From: Rhodobacteraceae bacterium (ex Bugula neritina AB1)
Lineage (GTDB): Bacteria > Pseudomonadota > Alphaproteobacteria > Rhodobacterales > Rhodobacteraceae
Length of the DNA: 33,717 bases
Assembly (NCBI GenBank): GCA_001730095.1
Contig: MDLF01000003.1
Coordinates: 1 to 33,717, forward strand
Direction of reading: 5' to 3'
Below, in pieces: positions 23,292-32,485 of this stretch (its first letter is position 1; each line of letters starts with the position of its first letter). The notes under the pieces are model-generated. The model ran no database searches. It saw only the letters and a program-made list of their open reading frames with translations, and was not told where the DNA came from. The position numbers were made by a program, and so were the translations under genes.

Positions 23292-23957
23292 TCAGAAATC
23301 CAGATCAGTGTAATGCGGCGGTGGACGGAACCCCGGCACCTGATCAGCCAGAATCGACCGGAAGGCAGGCCGCGACTTGATCTTGGCGTACCAGTCCTTG
23401 ACCACCGCCGAACGGTTCCAATCCACATCCGAGATATAATCCAGCGCCGACAGATGCGCTGCGGCGGCGAAATCTGCCAGTGTCATCATGTCCCCAGCCA
23501 GCCAGCGCCGGTGGTCCAAAAGCCAGGCCATATAGTCCAGATGGTACTTGATCGCCTTTGCCCCGGCCTTGACGTTGCGGCTGTCGGGATAGCCCTCGCC
23601 GGTGATCTTCTTGTTCACCCGTTCGTAAAGCAGCTTGGACGTCACCTCATGGTGGAATTTGTCGTCAAACCAGCTGACCAGCCGGCGCACTTCGAATCGG
23701 GCCGCGGCATCCTTGGGCATCAGGGGCGGCTCAGGCCGGGTTTCCTCCAGATATTCGCAAATCGCAGCGCTTTCGGCCATCATCTGCCCGTCCAGCCGGA
23801 TCACCGGCACCTTGGCGGCCGGGTTGCGGCGCAGGAAATCCGGATCCTGCTCCCAATAGCGCTCCTCGACCAGCTCAACCTCGATTTTCTTTTCCGCCAG
23901 CGACAGCCGCACCTTGCGGCAGTAGGGGGACAGAGGAACGTGGTATAGGCGCGCCAT
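23292..23957 (-). CDS. fzlA: FzlA-like glutathione S-transferase family protein
   Basis: A 221-residue GST-fold protein. The thioredoxin-like N-terminal domain reads MARLYHVPLSPYCRKVRLSL, with NPAAKVPVIRLDG and ESAAICEYLEE. An all-helical C-terminal domain ends with a conserved GFRPPPHYTDLDF tail. This pattern matches FzlA, an FtsZ-binding constriction factor of alphaproteobacteria, better than a typical detoxifying GST. The chromosomal neighbour queG is the usual one for fzlA. The Cys in SPYCRK might still allow glutathione chemistry. It lies upstream of queG on the same strand; the start lacks a strong ribosome binding site. Confidence 0.72.
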   Translation of the reverse strand: MARLYHVPLSPYCRKVRLSLAEKKIEVELVEERYWEQDPDFLRRNPAAKVPVIRLDGQMMAESAAICEYLEETRPEPPLMPKDAAARFEVRRLVSWFDDKFHHEVTSKLLYERVNKKITGEGYPDSRNVKAGAKAIKYHLDYMAWLLDHRRWLAGDMMTLADFAAAAHLSALDYISDVDWNRSAVVKDWYAKIKSRPAFRSILADQVPGFRPPPHYTDLDF

Positions 23958-24023
23958 GGCTACAGAAAGTCTCCAGAAAACTTACAATGGTTGCCCCAGC
24001 AATGCCTTGACGGAAGCAAAGAT

Positions 24024-24761
24024 TCAATCCTCGAAACAGGCCGCCCGCCCGTCTGCGCGGATGGTGGCCGCCCCATCTGCGATCTGGGCTGCCCGGCGCT
24101 GCAGAAATTTGCTGGGTCTGCGCGCCGAACGCTCCTTGGGGTTGGGCAGCACAGCTGCAATCAGTGCCGCCTGCCGCCCAGTCAGCTCATCCGGACCGAC
24201 CCCGAAATACTTGCGCGCCGCAGCCTCGGCGCCGAAAACGCCCTCATCCATTTCAGCCACGTTCAAGTAGACCTCCAGAATGCGCCGCTTGCTCCAGGTA
24301 ATCTCCACCAACGGGGTCAGCAGGGTTTCCAGCAGCTTGCGCGGCCAGCTGCGGCCCTGCCACAGGAACACATTCTTTACCACCTGCTGCGAAATGGTTG
24401 ATCCGCCACGGGCGCCCCCGGCAGCAATCGCGGCCTGAATGGCTCGGGCATCGAACCCCCAATGGCGGCAGAATTGCGCATCCTCCGCCGCCACTACTGA
24501 GCGCGCCACCACTGGGGCCATCTCGTCCAGCGGCACCCACATCCGGTCCACTTCACCCAATCGGCGCTGTTCGGCCCAGATGGTGTGGGTGATGGGCGGG
24601 TTCACCACCGAATACAAAAGAACAAGAAACAGGAACAGCGCCGCAACCGTCAGCACTGCCCGCAGCACCCAGCGCCGCAGCCAGCGCAGCGGCTGAAACC
24701 TCAGCGTCGCTGTCCTCTTGCTGCTCTTGGTTTTCTTCTTTTTTGCAACTGCCTTTGCCAT
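24024..24761 (-). CDS. mtgA: Monofunctional biosynthetic peptidoglycan transglycosylase
   Basis: A 245-residue membrane-anchored GT51 transglycosylase that polymerises lipid II. A very basic N-terminal tail (AVAKKKKTKSSKR) precedes one transmembrane helix at about residues 34-52. The catalytic domain shows VVAAEDAQFCRHWGFD (catalytic Glu), RGGSTISQQVVKNVFLW, LTPLVEITWSKRRILEVYLNVAEM and the final VLPNPKERSARRPS. It has no penicillin-binding transpeptidase domain. ATG 24761 follows GAGGGGC. The intrinsic terminator of gltB lies between it and gltB, so it probably has its own promoter, which I cannot place with confidence. Confidence 0.92.
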   Translation of the reverse strand: MAKAVAKKKKTKSSKRTATLRFQPLRWLRRWVLRAVLTVAALFLFLVLLYSVVNPPITHTIWAEQRRLGEVDRMWVPLDEMAPVVARSVVAAEDAQFCRHWGFDARAIQAAIAAGGARGGSTISQQVVKNVFLWQGRSWPRKLLETLLTPLVEITWSKRRILEVYLNVAEMDEGVFGAEAAARKYFGVGPDELTGRQAALIAAVLPNPKERSARRPSKFLQRRAAQIADGAATIRADGRAACFED

Positions 24762-24801
24762 GCCCCTCTATAGGACAGCAGCCCCCCGGGAACCAACCGC
24801 C

Positions 24802-24836
24802 AAAAGAAAAACCCCGCAAGCATTTGCCTGCGGGGC
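24802..24836 (-). terminator. Intrinsic terminator after gltB
   Basis: On the minus strand GCCCCGCA... and TGCGGGG form a 7-bp GC stem (24812-24818 with 24829-24835), followed by GTTTTTCTTTT at 24802-24811. A strong rho-independent terminator for the gltD-gltB operon. Confidence 0.9.
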
Positions 24837-24860
24837 GTGTTCACAAGTCTCTAGGCTGGC

Positions 24861-27800
24861 TTATTCTGCCGGAACAGCTGCCTGTTCCTGCAGCACCGGA
24901 TGCGGCAGTTTGCCAAGCATCTCCTTTGGGCAGACCTGCAGGAAGTTCGCCTTCTCAACATCCCAGTTCTGCAGGATATCCGCAGCTTTGCGGCTGCCGG
25001 TCTCGTTCAGATGGCGGGCAATCAGACCTTTCAGCTCCGCTTCCCAATGGGCCACGGTGACCGGACAGGTCACCAGTGATTCCATGTTCATCACGGTTTC
25101 AGCCTTGCGTTCAGGATCATAAAGATAGGCCATGCCGCCGGTCATGCCGGCCCCAAAGTTGGCGCCAACCGACCCCAGGATCACCGCAACACCACCGGTC
25201 ATGTACTCGCAGCCATTGGAGCCGCAGCCCTCGATCACCACCGATGCACCCGAGTTGCGGACCGCAAAACGTTCGCCCGCACGGCCGGCCGCAAACAAAT
25301 AGCCATCGGTCGCACCATACAGGACCGTATTGCCAATAATGGTGTTCTCGGATGCCATCAACGGGCTGACCTGCGGCGGCCGCACCACGATGGTGCCGCC
25401 CGACAGGCCTTTGCCGACATAATCGTTGGCATCGCCTGACACTTCCAGTTTCAAACCCGGTGCGGCAAAGGCGCCCAGCGCCTGACCGGCTGAGCCCTGC
25501 AGCTTCACCGTCAGGTGATCCGACTGGAAGGAATTCCGCATGCCGAAATTCCGCACAATATGGCTCGAGGTGCGGGTGCCAACCGTGCGATGGGTGTTCT
25601 GGACTGCATAGGACAGCTGCATTTTCTCGCCATCCTGCAGAAAGCGGGCCGCGTCGCGCACGATCTCGGCATCCAGCGTGTCCGGCACCTCATTGCGGCC
25701 CTTTTCGCGGTTATAGACAATATCCGCTGCGCCATCGACGGTGATCAGCAACGGGTTGAGATCCAGATCATCCAGATGTGCAGAGCCGCGCGACACCTGC
25801 GCCAGAAGATCGGCGCGCCCAATAACCTCGTCCAGCGACCGCGCACCAATGGAGGCAAGGATTTCCCGAACCTCCTGGGCATAGAAAGTGATCAGGTTCA
25901 CCACCTTGTCAGCATTGCCGGTGAACTTGCCGCGCAGCGCTTCGTCCTGGGTGCAAACGCCAACCGGGCAGGTGTTGGACTGGCACTGGCGCACCATGAT
26001 GCAGCCCATGGCGATCAGCGCCGCGGTGCCAATGCCGTATTCCTCGGCACCCAGCATCGCAGCCATGACAATATCGCGACCGGTGCGCAGACCACCATCG
26101 GTCCGCAGCGTCACCCGGTCGCGCAGGTTGTTCATCGCCAGCACCTGATGCGCCTCAGTCAGGCCCATCTCCCACGGCAGGCCCGCATATTTGATCGATG
26201 TCGCAGGCGAAGCCCCGGTACCGCCATTGTGGCCCGAGATCAGGATGATGTCGGCCTTCGCTTTGGCCACGCCCGCGGCAATGGTACCCACACCAGAGGA
26301 CGCCACCAGCTTCACCGTCACCTTGCAGCGCGGGTTGATCTGTTTCAGGTCATAGATCAACTGCGCCAGATCTTCGATCGAGTAGATATCGTGGTGCGGC
26401 GGCGGCGAGATCAGGGTCACACCCTTGGTCGAGTGGCGCAGACGGGCAATCAGGTCGGTGACCTTCATCCCCGGCAGCTGGCCGCCCTCTCCGGGCTTGG
26501 CGCCCTGGGCCACCTTGATTTCCAGCTCTTCACACTGGTTCAGGTATTCCGCGGTCACACCGAAACGGCCCGATGCCACTTGCTTGATCTTCGCAGAGGG
26601 GTTGTCGCCGTTGGGTTCCGGCACGAAATGCGCCGGGTCTTCACCGCCCTCGCCCGAGTCCGACTTGGCGCCGATCCGGTTCATTGCCACGTTCAGGGTC
26701 TTGTGCGCCTCGGGGCTCAGGGCGCCCAGCGACATGCCCGGGGTCACAAACCGCTTGCGGATCGAGGTGATCGATTCCACTTCCTCAATCGGCACGGCGT
26801 CACCCAGCGGCTTGATATGCAGCAGATCGCGCAGATGGATCGGCGGGTTCGATTGCATCTTGGCAGAATATTGCTTCCACAGCTCAAATGAGGCTCTGTT
26901 GCAGGCCATTTGCATCATATGCATGCTGGTGGCCTCCCAGGCGTGGGTCTCACCCGACTTGCGCGCCTTGTAGAAACCACCGATCGGCAGCACGTTTTCC
27001 GCGGTGTTCCAGGCCTTGGCGTGGATTTCCTCCGCCTTGGTCTGAATCCCGGTCACACCGATCCCGGAAATACGAGAGGTCATGCCAGGGAAGTATTCTG
27101 CGCACATGGCGCGGGACAGCCCCACCGCCTCAAAATTCAACCCGCCGCGATAGGACGACACCACCGAAATTCCCATCTTGGCCATGATCTTGAGCAGACC
27201 CTGATCAATGGCTTCACGGTAGCGCGCGACGTTTTCGGTCAAAGTTCCGTCCAGCAGGCCGCGCTCAATGCGGTCAGCCAGCGAATCCTCGGCCAGATAA
27301 GCGTTCACAACAGTGGCGCCGCAGCCGATCAGCACGGCAAAGTAATGCGGGTCGATACATTCAGCAGAGCGGACATTCAGCGAGCAGAAGGTGCGCAGCC
27401 CCTTACGGGTCAAATGCGAATGCACGGCAGAGGTCGCCAGAATCATCGGCATCGCCACTTTGCCTGCCCCAGAGCGCTGGTCGGTCAGCGCGATATGGCC
27501 GGCACCGGAGCGCACGGCTTCCTCGGCTTCGGCCCGCACCCGCGCCAGCGCCGCGCTCAGGCTGCCCTGACCAGGTTCAAAGGTACAGTCGATCTCGGCC
27601 AATGGCGCATTCATCTGCCCCATCAGCATGTCCCATTGGGTGTTGCCGACAAAGGGGCTTTCCAGCACCAGGATCTCGGTCTGGCTGCTGTCTTCGTCCA
27701 GCACGTTCTTCAGGTTGCCGAACCGGGTCTTCAGCGACATCACCCGGAATTCGCGCAGGCTGTCGATTGGCGGGTTGGTCACCTGAGAAAAGTTCTGGCG

Positions 27801-29393
27801 GAAGAAATGGCTCAGCGGGCGGTACATTTTGGACAGGACCGCCGACGGGGTGTCGTCCCCCATCGAGGCCAGCGATTCCTTGCCGTCCTCAGCCATCGGC
27901 GCCAGAATCTGCTCCAGTTCCTCGACGGTATAACCTGCGGCCACCTGGCGACGACGCAGTTCCTCGCCGCTGAACAAGGACTGTTCGGTGGCACTGGCCA
28001 GAGTGGTATCCAGATCGTTGATCCGCTTGACCCAGTCACCAAAAGGCAGCGCCTTGGCCAGCTTGTTCTTGATCTTGGTGTCGTTGTACAGTTTGCCCTT
28101 CTTCATATCGACAGCCAGCATCTGACCCGGGCCCAGCGCTCCCTTTTCGACCACGGTGGCCTCGTCGATCGGCACCATGCCGGCCTCGGATCCGGCAATC
28201 ACCAGCCCGTCGCCAGTCACCACATAACGCATCGGGCGCAGACCGTTGCGGTCCAGCCCCGCGCAGACCCAGCGGCCGTCGGTCATGGCCAGCGCCGCAG
28301 GACCATCCCAGGGTTCCATCACCGAGTTGCAGTAGGAATACATGTCGCGCCAGGCCTGCGGCAGCTCTACCGCCTGCTTGGACCAGCTTTCCGGCACCAG
28401 CATGGTTTTTGCCATCGGGGCCGAACGGCCCGCGCGCACCAGAACTTCGAACACACCGTCCAGCGCAGCCGAGTCCGACGCACCCCCCGGCACGATCGGC
28501 TTGATATCCTCGGCATGGTCGCCAAAGGTCGCGCTCGCCATGCGGATTTCATGGCTTTTCATCCAGTTCAGGTTGCCCTTCAGCGTGTTGATCTCGCCGT
28601 TATGGGCCAGCATTCGGAACGGCTGCGCCAGCCACCACTGCGGGAAAGTGTTGGTGGAGTAACGCTGGTGATAGATCGCAAAGGCGGACTCAAAGCGGTC
28701 ATCCATCAGGTCCGGGTAGAACACAGCCACCTGTTCTGCCAGCATCATCCCTTTGTAGATGATCGAGCGGCAGGACAGAGATGCGATATACAGGCCTGAA
28801 ATGGCGGCTGCATTGGCCGCCTTTTCAACCCGGCGGCGGATCACATAAAGTTCCCGCTCAAAGGTTTCCTCGTCCACGCCTTTGGCGTTGGAAATCAGGA
28901 TCTGCTCGATCTCAGGCCGGGTCGCATTGGCCTTTTCACCCAGACAGGTCACATCCACCGGCACATGGCGCCAGCCATAGATGGAATAGCCCATGCGCAG
29001 CACTTCGGTTTCGACAATGGTCCGGCAGCTTTCCTGGGCGCCGAAATCCGTGCGCGGCAGGAACACCTGACCCACTGCCATCAGCTCATCCTGACGCGGT
29101 TCGTGGCCGGTACGGCGGATCTGATCATAAAAGAACGGAACCGGGATCTGCACATGGATGCCTGCGCCGTCGCCGGTCATGCCGTCGGCATCCACCGCGC
29201 CGCGGTGCCAGATCGCCTTCAGCGCGTCAATGCCGGCCTCAACCACCTTGCGGCTGACCTTGCCGTCAATTGAGACCACAAGACCCACACCACAGGAAGA
29301 ATGCTCTTCCGCCTCGGAGTACAGGCCGTTCTCAGCCATCCATTTGCGCTTGGCTTCCTCGGCCCGCACCCAATCGGCATCATATTTGGTCAT
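24861..29393 (-). CDS. gltB: Glutamate synthase large subunit
   Basis: A 1510-residue NADPH-dependent glutamate synthase alpha subunit, complete. It converts glutamine plus 2-oxoglutarate to two glutamates, with electrons from GltD. The N-terminal glutaminase domain is preceded by a propeptide that would be removed to expose Cys34 (EEHSSCGVGLVVS). The central domain has FNG-type sequences (WAWRTTNTFPQWW-like: NTFPQWWLAQPFRMLAHNGE). The FMN/synthase domain shows LISPPPHHDIYSIEDLAQLI and SGHNGGTGASPATSIKYAG. The [3Fe-4S] cluster lies in MGCIMVRQCQSNTCPVGVC. The C-terminal beta-helix region contains GSNGCEYMTGG. ATG has AAGGA upstream and overlaps the GFA stop, so it is translationally coupled to GFA. 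Confidence 0.96.
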   Translation of the reverse strand: MTKYDADWVRAEEAKRKWMAENGLYSEAEEHSSCGVGLVVSIDGKVSRKVVEAGIDALKAIWHRGAVDADGMTGDGAGIHVQIPVPFFYDQIRRTGHEPRQDELMAVGQVFLPRTDFGAQESCRTIVETEVLRMGYSIYGWRHVPVDVTCLGEKANATRPEIEQILISNAKGVDEETFERELYVIRRRVEKAANAAAISGLYIASLSCRSIIYKGMMLAEQVAVFYPDLMDDRFESAFAIYHQRYSTNTFPQWWLAQPFRMLAHNGEINTLKGNLNWMKSHEIRMASATFGDHAEDIKPIVPGGASDSAALDGVFEVLVRAGRSAPMAKTMLVPESWSKQAVELPQAWRDMYSYCNSVMEPWDGPAALAMTDGRWVCAGLDRNGLRPMRYVVTGDGLVIAGSEAGMVPIDEATVVEKGALGPGQMLAVDMKKGKLYNDTKIKNKLAKALPFGDWVKRINDLDTTLASATEQSLFSGEELRRRQVAAGYTVEELEQILAPMAEDGKESLASMGDDTPSAVLSKMYRPLSHFFRQNFSQVTNPPIDSLREFRVMSLKTRFGNLKNVLDEDSSQTEILVLESPFVGNTQWDMLMGQMNAPLAEIDCTFEPGQGSLSAALARVRAEAEEAVRSGAGHIALTDQRSGAGKVAMPMILATSAVHSHLTRKGLRTFCSLNVRSAECIDPHYFAVLIGCGATVVNAYLAEDSLADRIERGLLDGTLTENVARYREAIDQGLLKIMAKMGISVVSSYRGGLNFEAVGLSRAMCAEYFPGMTSRISGIGVTGIQTKAEEIHAKAWNTAENVLPIGGFYKARKSGETHAWEATSMHMMQMACNRASFELWKQYSAKMQSNPPIHLRDLLHIKPLGDAVPIEEVESITSIRKRFVTPGMSLGALSPEAHKTLNVAMNRIGAKSDSGEGGEDPAHFVPEPNGDNPSAKIKQVASGRFGVTAEYLNQCEELEIKVAQGAKPGEGGQLPGMKVTDLIARLRHSTKGVTLISPPPHHDIYSIEDLAQLIYDLKQINPRCKVTVKLVASSGVGTIAAGVAKAKADIILISGHNGGTGASPATSIKYAGLPWEMGLTEAHQVLAMNNLRDRVTLRTDGGLRTGRDIVMAAMLGAEEYGIGTAALIAMGCIMVRQCQSNTCPVGVCTQDEALRGKFTGNADKVVNLITFYAQEVREILASIGARSLDEVIGRADLLAQVSRGSAHLDDLDLNPLLITVDGAADIVYNREKGRNEVPDTLDAEIVRDAARFLQDGEKMQLSYAVQNTHRTVGTRTSSHIVRNFGMRNSFQSDHLTVKLQGSAGQALGAFAAPGLKLEVSGDANDYVGKGLSGGTIVVRPPQVSPLMASENTIIGNTVLYGATDGYLFAAGRAGERFAVRNSGASVVIEGCGSNGCEYMTGGVAVILGSVGANFGAGMTGGMAYLYDPERKAETVMNMESLVTCPVTVAHWEAELKGLIARHLNETGSRKAADILQNWDVEKANFLQVCPKEMLGKLPHPVLQEQAAVPAE

Positions 29394-29824
29394 TGGCTGG
29401 TTCCTTCTACGGAGGGGGCAAACATCTCGATCACGTCAGCGCCGGTCAGTTTTCGGCTGTCGCAGTCGAACGCATAGCCCGCTGGCTTTTTGTCGATGTA
29501 AAGTTCCAGGCGCAACTCGTTGCCGCCTGCGTTTTCAAACAGGCCCGCCGACATCTGCGTCTGGCCCTTATGTTCTCCTGCGGTCATCCGGTACCACAGC
29601 GCCGATCCGCATTTTCCGCAAAACGCGCGCTCCGCCCAGCCCGAGGACTCATAGGTCTGCACTGGCCCAAGTGCCGCATAACCGCTGGCAGCCTGAAAGC
29701 TGAGGTATGGGCCACTGGCCCACCGCTGGCACATTTCGCAATGGCAGGCGGAAATAGACGCGCGCGCAGGCGTGGCGGTGACCGTCACCGCGCCGCATAT
29801 GCATTGTCCCTGCAATTCGCTCAT
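29390..29824 (-). CDS. GFA (glutathione-dependent formaldehyde-activating) family protein
   Basis: A 144-residue zinc protein of the GFA family. Its cysteine pattern is QCICGAVTVTA, CHCEMCQRWASG and FCGKCGSALWYR, the typical CxCG...CxxC zinc arrangement. Family members include a formaldehyde-glutathione adduct enzyme and centromere-protein-V-like domains; actual catalysis by most is uncertain. I chose ATG 29824 because AAGGA lies eight bases before it; ATG 29830 is too close. Its stop overlaps the gltB start (ATGA), and gltD lies 110 bases upstream on the same strand, so it is wedged inside the gltD-gltB operon. Why a thiol-type protein should be there is unclear. Confidence 0.85.
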   Translation of the reverse strand: MSELQGQCICGAVTVTATPARASISACHCEMCQRWASGPYLSFQAASGYAALGPVQTYESSGWAERAFCGKCGSALWYRMTAGEHKGQTQMSAGLFENAGGNELRLELYIDKKPAGYAFDCDSRKLTGADVIEMFAPSVEGTSQ

Positions 29825-29934
29825 ATCCATTGTCCTTCTGCTGGCTGGGTCAGCTATGCTGACCTTGCTGCGGAGTTTTTCGCTGCTCCGCCGGCGCACA
29901 GAGGCTGCACAGGCGGCGTACGGACGGTACTGCC

Positions 29935-31374
29935 TTATTCTGCGGCCACCGCGGCCTTGGCGTTGAATTTCTCCAGGATCGCCTCGGCACAGTCGCGGCC
30001 GTCCTTGATCGCCCAGACCACCAGCGAGGCGCCGCGCACGATGTCGCCCACCGCATAGACGCCGTCCAACTCAGTGGCGCCAGTTTTGAACGCAGTCTTG
30101 ACGGTTCCCCAGCGGGTCACCGGCAGCTCCGGCTGGTTCCACAGGGTCGGCAGCTCCTCCGGCTCAAAGCCCAGCGCCTTGATCACCAGATCCGCCTCTT
30201 CCACATAATCCGCGCCTTCAATCACTTCCGGCGCCTGACGGCCCGAGGCATCCGGCTGGCCCAGGCGCATCTTCTGCACCATCACGCCGGACACTTTGCC
30301 GCCCTCGTCCGTAAAGCCCTTGGGCGCCGACAGCCATTCAAAGATCACGCCTTCTTCCTCGGCGTTCTGTGTCTCGCGCTGGGAACCCGGCATGTTGGCG
30401 CGGTCGCGGCGGTACAGGCATTTCACGCTGGTCGCGCCCTGTCGGATCGAAGTGCGCACACAGTCCATCGCCGTATCACCGCCGCCGATCACCACAACCT
30501 TCTTGCCTTCGGCATTCAGATCACCGCTGTCGAATTCGGCAACATCATCGCCAAAGCTTTTCTTGTTGGAGGCACACAGGAAGTCGATCGCCTTGACGAT
30601 ACCTTCGGACCCGCTGCCCGGCATGGCCAGATCACGCGATTTATAAACGCCGGTGGCAATGATCACCGCGTCATGCTTGCCGCGGATTTCTTCGAACGAG
30701 ATGTCCTCGCCAACGTTGCAGTTCAGCACAAAGCTGACGCCACCGTCAGCCAGCAGCTTGTTGCGGCGCTCAACCACGTCCTTTTCCAGCTTGAAGCTGG
30801 GGATGCCGTACATCAGCAACCCACCGGCGCGGTCGTAACGGTCATAAACGGTGACCTGCACGCCGACCTTGCGCAGCATGTCCGCCGCCGCCAGACCGCC
30901 GGGGCCTGCGCCGATAACGCCAACACTCTCGCTGCGTTCGGTCAGCGGAGCTGCCGGTTTCACCCAGCCGTTTTCCCAAGCCGTGTCGGTAATGTATTTT
31001 TCAACCGAACCAATGGTCACAGTGCCGTGGCCAGACTGTTCAATCACGCAGTTGCCTTCGCACAGGCGATCCTGCGGGCAGATGCGGCCGCAGATTTCCG
31101 GGAAGGTATTGGTGGCCTGGCTGGTGGCATAAGCCTCTTCCAGACGACCGGTTGCAGTCAGACGCAGCCAATCAGGAATGTTGTTGTGCAGCGGGCAGTG
31201 GCTCTGGCAGTAGGGCACACCGCACTGGCTGCAGCGGCTGGCTTGCTCTGCGGCCTTGGCGGCAGCGTACTCTGCGTAGATCTCATTGAAGTCTTCTTTG
31301 CGTACACTCGCGTCACGCTTTTGGGGCATGTCGCGTTCGATCTGCACGAATTTCAGCATCGGTTGCTTGGCCAC
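29935..31374 (-). CDS. gltD: Glutamate synthase small subunit
   Basis: A 479-residue NADPH-oxidising flavoprotein beta subunit that feeds electrons to GltB. N-terminal iron-sulfur cysteines are CSQCGVPYCQSHCP (about 48-61) and CGRICPQDRLCEGNC. The FAD-binding loop is SVGVIGAGPGGLAAADML, and the NADPH-binding loop is KVVVIGGGDTAMDC; VYAVGDIVRGASLVV is the second FAD contact. The start is a GTG at 31374 with GGAG eight bases upstream; an ATG at 31359 is the alternative. First gene of the operon with the GFA protein and gltB. Confidence 0.95.
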   Translation of the reverse strand: MAKQPMLKFVQIERDMPQKRDASVRKEDFNEIYAEYAAAKAAEQASRCSQCGVPYCQSHCPLHNNIPDWLRLTATGRLEEAYATSQATNTFPEICGRICPQDRLCEGNCVIEQSGHGTVTIGSVEKYITDTAWENGWVKPAAPLTERSESVGVIGAGPGGLAAADMLRKVGVQVTVYDRYDRAGGLLMYGIPSFKLEKDVVERRNKLLADGGVSFVLNCNVGEDISFEEIRGKHDAVIIATGVYKSRDLAMPGSGSEGIVKAIDFLCASNKKSFGDDVAEFDSGDLNAEGKKVVVIGGGDTAMDCVRTSIRQGATSVKCLYRRDRANMPGSQRETQNAEEEGVIFEWLSAPKGFTDEGGKVSGVMVQKMRLGQPDASGRQAPEVIEGADYVEEADLVIKALGFEPEELPTLWNQPELPVTRWGTVKTAFKTGATELDGVYAVGDIVRGASLVVWAIKDGRDCAEAILEKFNAKAAVAAE

Positions 31375-31509
31375 GGGCTGGACTCCATCGTTTGTCTGGC
31401 TGCGCTGGCACCTCTTCAGGCACTGGTACGCTTTACGTCAATATTGCTGACCTATTTTGCCAGCACTTGATTTCTGATACCGTGTTTCGCGGAAATGTAC
31501 AGGATTTTT

Positions 31510-31526
31510 AGGTCCATGTCGGACCT
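31510..31526. promoter_or_regulatory. Palindrome between gltD and uppP
   Basis: AGGTCC-ATGTC-GGACCT (31510-31526) is a perfect inverted repeat in the 241-base divergent gap. It lies about 90 bases before uppP and 135 before gltD. It could be an operator; no T run follows for it to be a terminator. No clear nitrogen-control (NtrC/GlnB) motif was found. Confidence 0.35.
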
Positions 31527-31615
31527 TAATAACCGCTTCCCAAACCAGAGACGGGATTTATACAGAGTCGCGACAGTTTACGGCCCATCCGCGGCCAGCA
31601 AAGGATGATTTCAGC

Positions 31616-32422
31616 ATGCCGATTTTCCAGCTGATCCTGATTGCATTGATCCAAGGCATCACCGAATTTTTGCCTGTTTCCTCCTCTGGCCACCTGATTC
31701 TGTTGCCAGGACTCACAGGGCTGGAGGACCAGGGCCAGGTCATTGATGTGGCGGTGCATGTGGGCACATTGGCAGCGGTGATGATCTACTTCTGGGGCGA
31801 TGTCCGCGATGGCCTTGCCGGTCTCCCCCGCGCCTTGACCGGGCGCATGGACACGCCGGGTTCGCGGCTCGCCATGGGTCTGATTGTGGCGACCATCCCC
31901 ACAGTTCTGTTTGGCGCAGTGCTGCATTTCACCGGGCTCAGCCATGCGCTGCGCTCGATAACCGTCATCGGCTGGACCATGCTGGGATTCGGATTGGTGC
32001 TATACTGGGCCGACCAGAAAGGTGCAGAGGCCAAAAAGGCAGAGGACTGGGGCCTGCGCGACGCGCTGGTCATGGGGCTGTGGCAGATGCTGGCGCTGAT
32101 CCCCGGCACTTCACGCTCTGGCATCACCATCACCGGCGCCCGGCAACTGGGCTACACCCGCGCGGATGGCGCCCGTATTGCCATGCTGATGTCGATCCCG
32201 ACCATCATCGCCTCTGGCGTGCTGCTGGGGGCAGAAGTTGCACTGGAGGCCAACACCGCCCTGCTGCGCGATGCGGGTATTGCAGCGGTTCTGGCAATGC
32301 TGTCCGCCCTGGCGGCCCTCAGCCTGATGATGAGGCTGCTGCGTTCCGTCAGCTTCACGCCTTATGTGGTCTACAGAGTGTTCCTGGGCGTGATCCTGCT
32401 GACCATTGCCTATAGCAGTTGA
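31616..32422 (+). CDS. uppP: Undecaprenyl-diphosphate phosphatase
   Basis: A 268-residue integral membrane phosphatase (UppP/BacA) that recycles undecaprenyl diphosphate to the monophosphate carrier for peptidoglycan and other wall polymers. Signature motifs are present: QGITEFLPVSSSGHL near the N-terminus with the catalytic Glu, and LIPGTSRSGITITGA in the second repeat. The remaining sequence is hydrophobic with about eight helices. Also confers bacitracin resistance in some bacteria. ATG 31616 has AAGGA ten bases upstream. Divergent from gltD and convergent with the NDUFA9-like gene. Confidence 0.95.
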   Translation: MPIFQLILIALIQGITEFLPVSSSGHLILLPGLTGLEDQGQVIDVAVHVGTLAAVMIYFWGDVRDGLAGLPRALTGRMDTPGSRLAMGLIVATIPTVLFGAVLHFTGLSHALRSITVIGWTMLGFGLVLYWADQKGAEAKKAEDWGLRDALVMGLWQMLALIPGTSRSGITITGARQLGYTRADGARIAMLMSIPTIIASGVLLGAEVALEANTALLRDAGIAAVLAMLSALAALSLMMRLLRSVSFTPYVVYRVFLGVILLTIAYSS

Positions 32423-32439
32423 TCCCGAAAAGACAAAGC

Positions 32440-32456
32440 GCGGTGGCAGCCACCGC
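32440..32456. terminator. Bidirectional terminator between uppP and the NDUFA9-like gene
   Basis: GCGGTGGC (32440-32447) and GCCACCGC (32449-32456) form a perfect stem. On the minus strand it is followed by GCTTTGTCTTTT, on the plus strand by ACTTTCG. It probably stops both converging genes, better for the minus strand. Confidence 0.65.
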
Positions 32457-32485
32457 ACTTTCGACCATCGGAAAAGCGATCCCGA

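Noticed and set aside
22749..23948. Plus-strand open frame of 399 codons
   Set aside because: It is antisense to queG and fzlA, which are clearly coding, and shows no domain pattern.
26910..28799. Long plus-strand open frame of 629 codons
   Set aside because: It is antisense to gltB and its translation has the His/Arg/Gln-rich look of GC-skewed shadow frames. No family motifs are visible.
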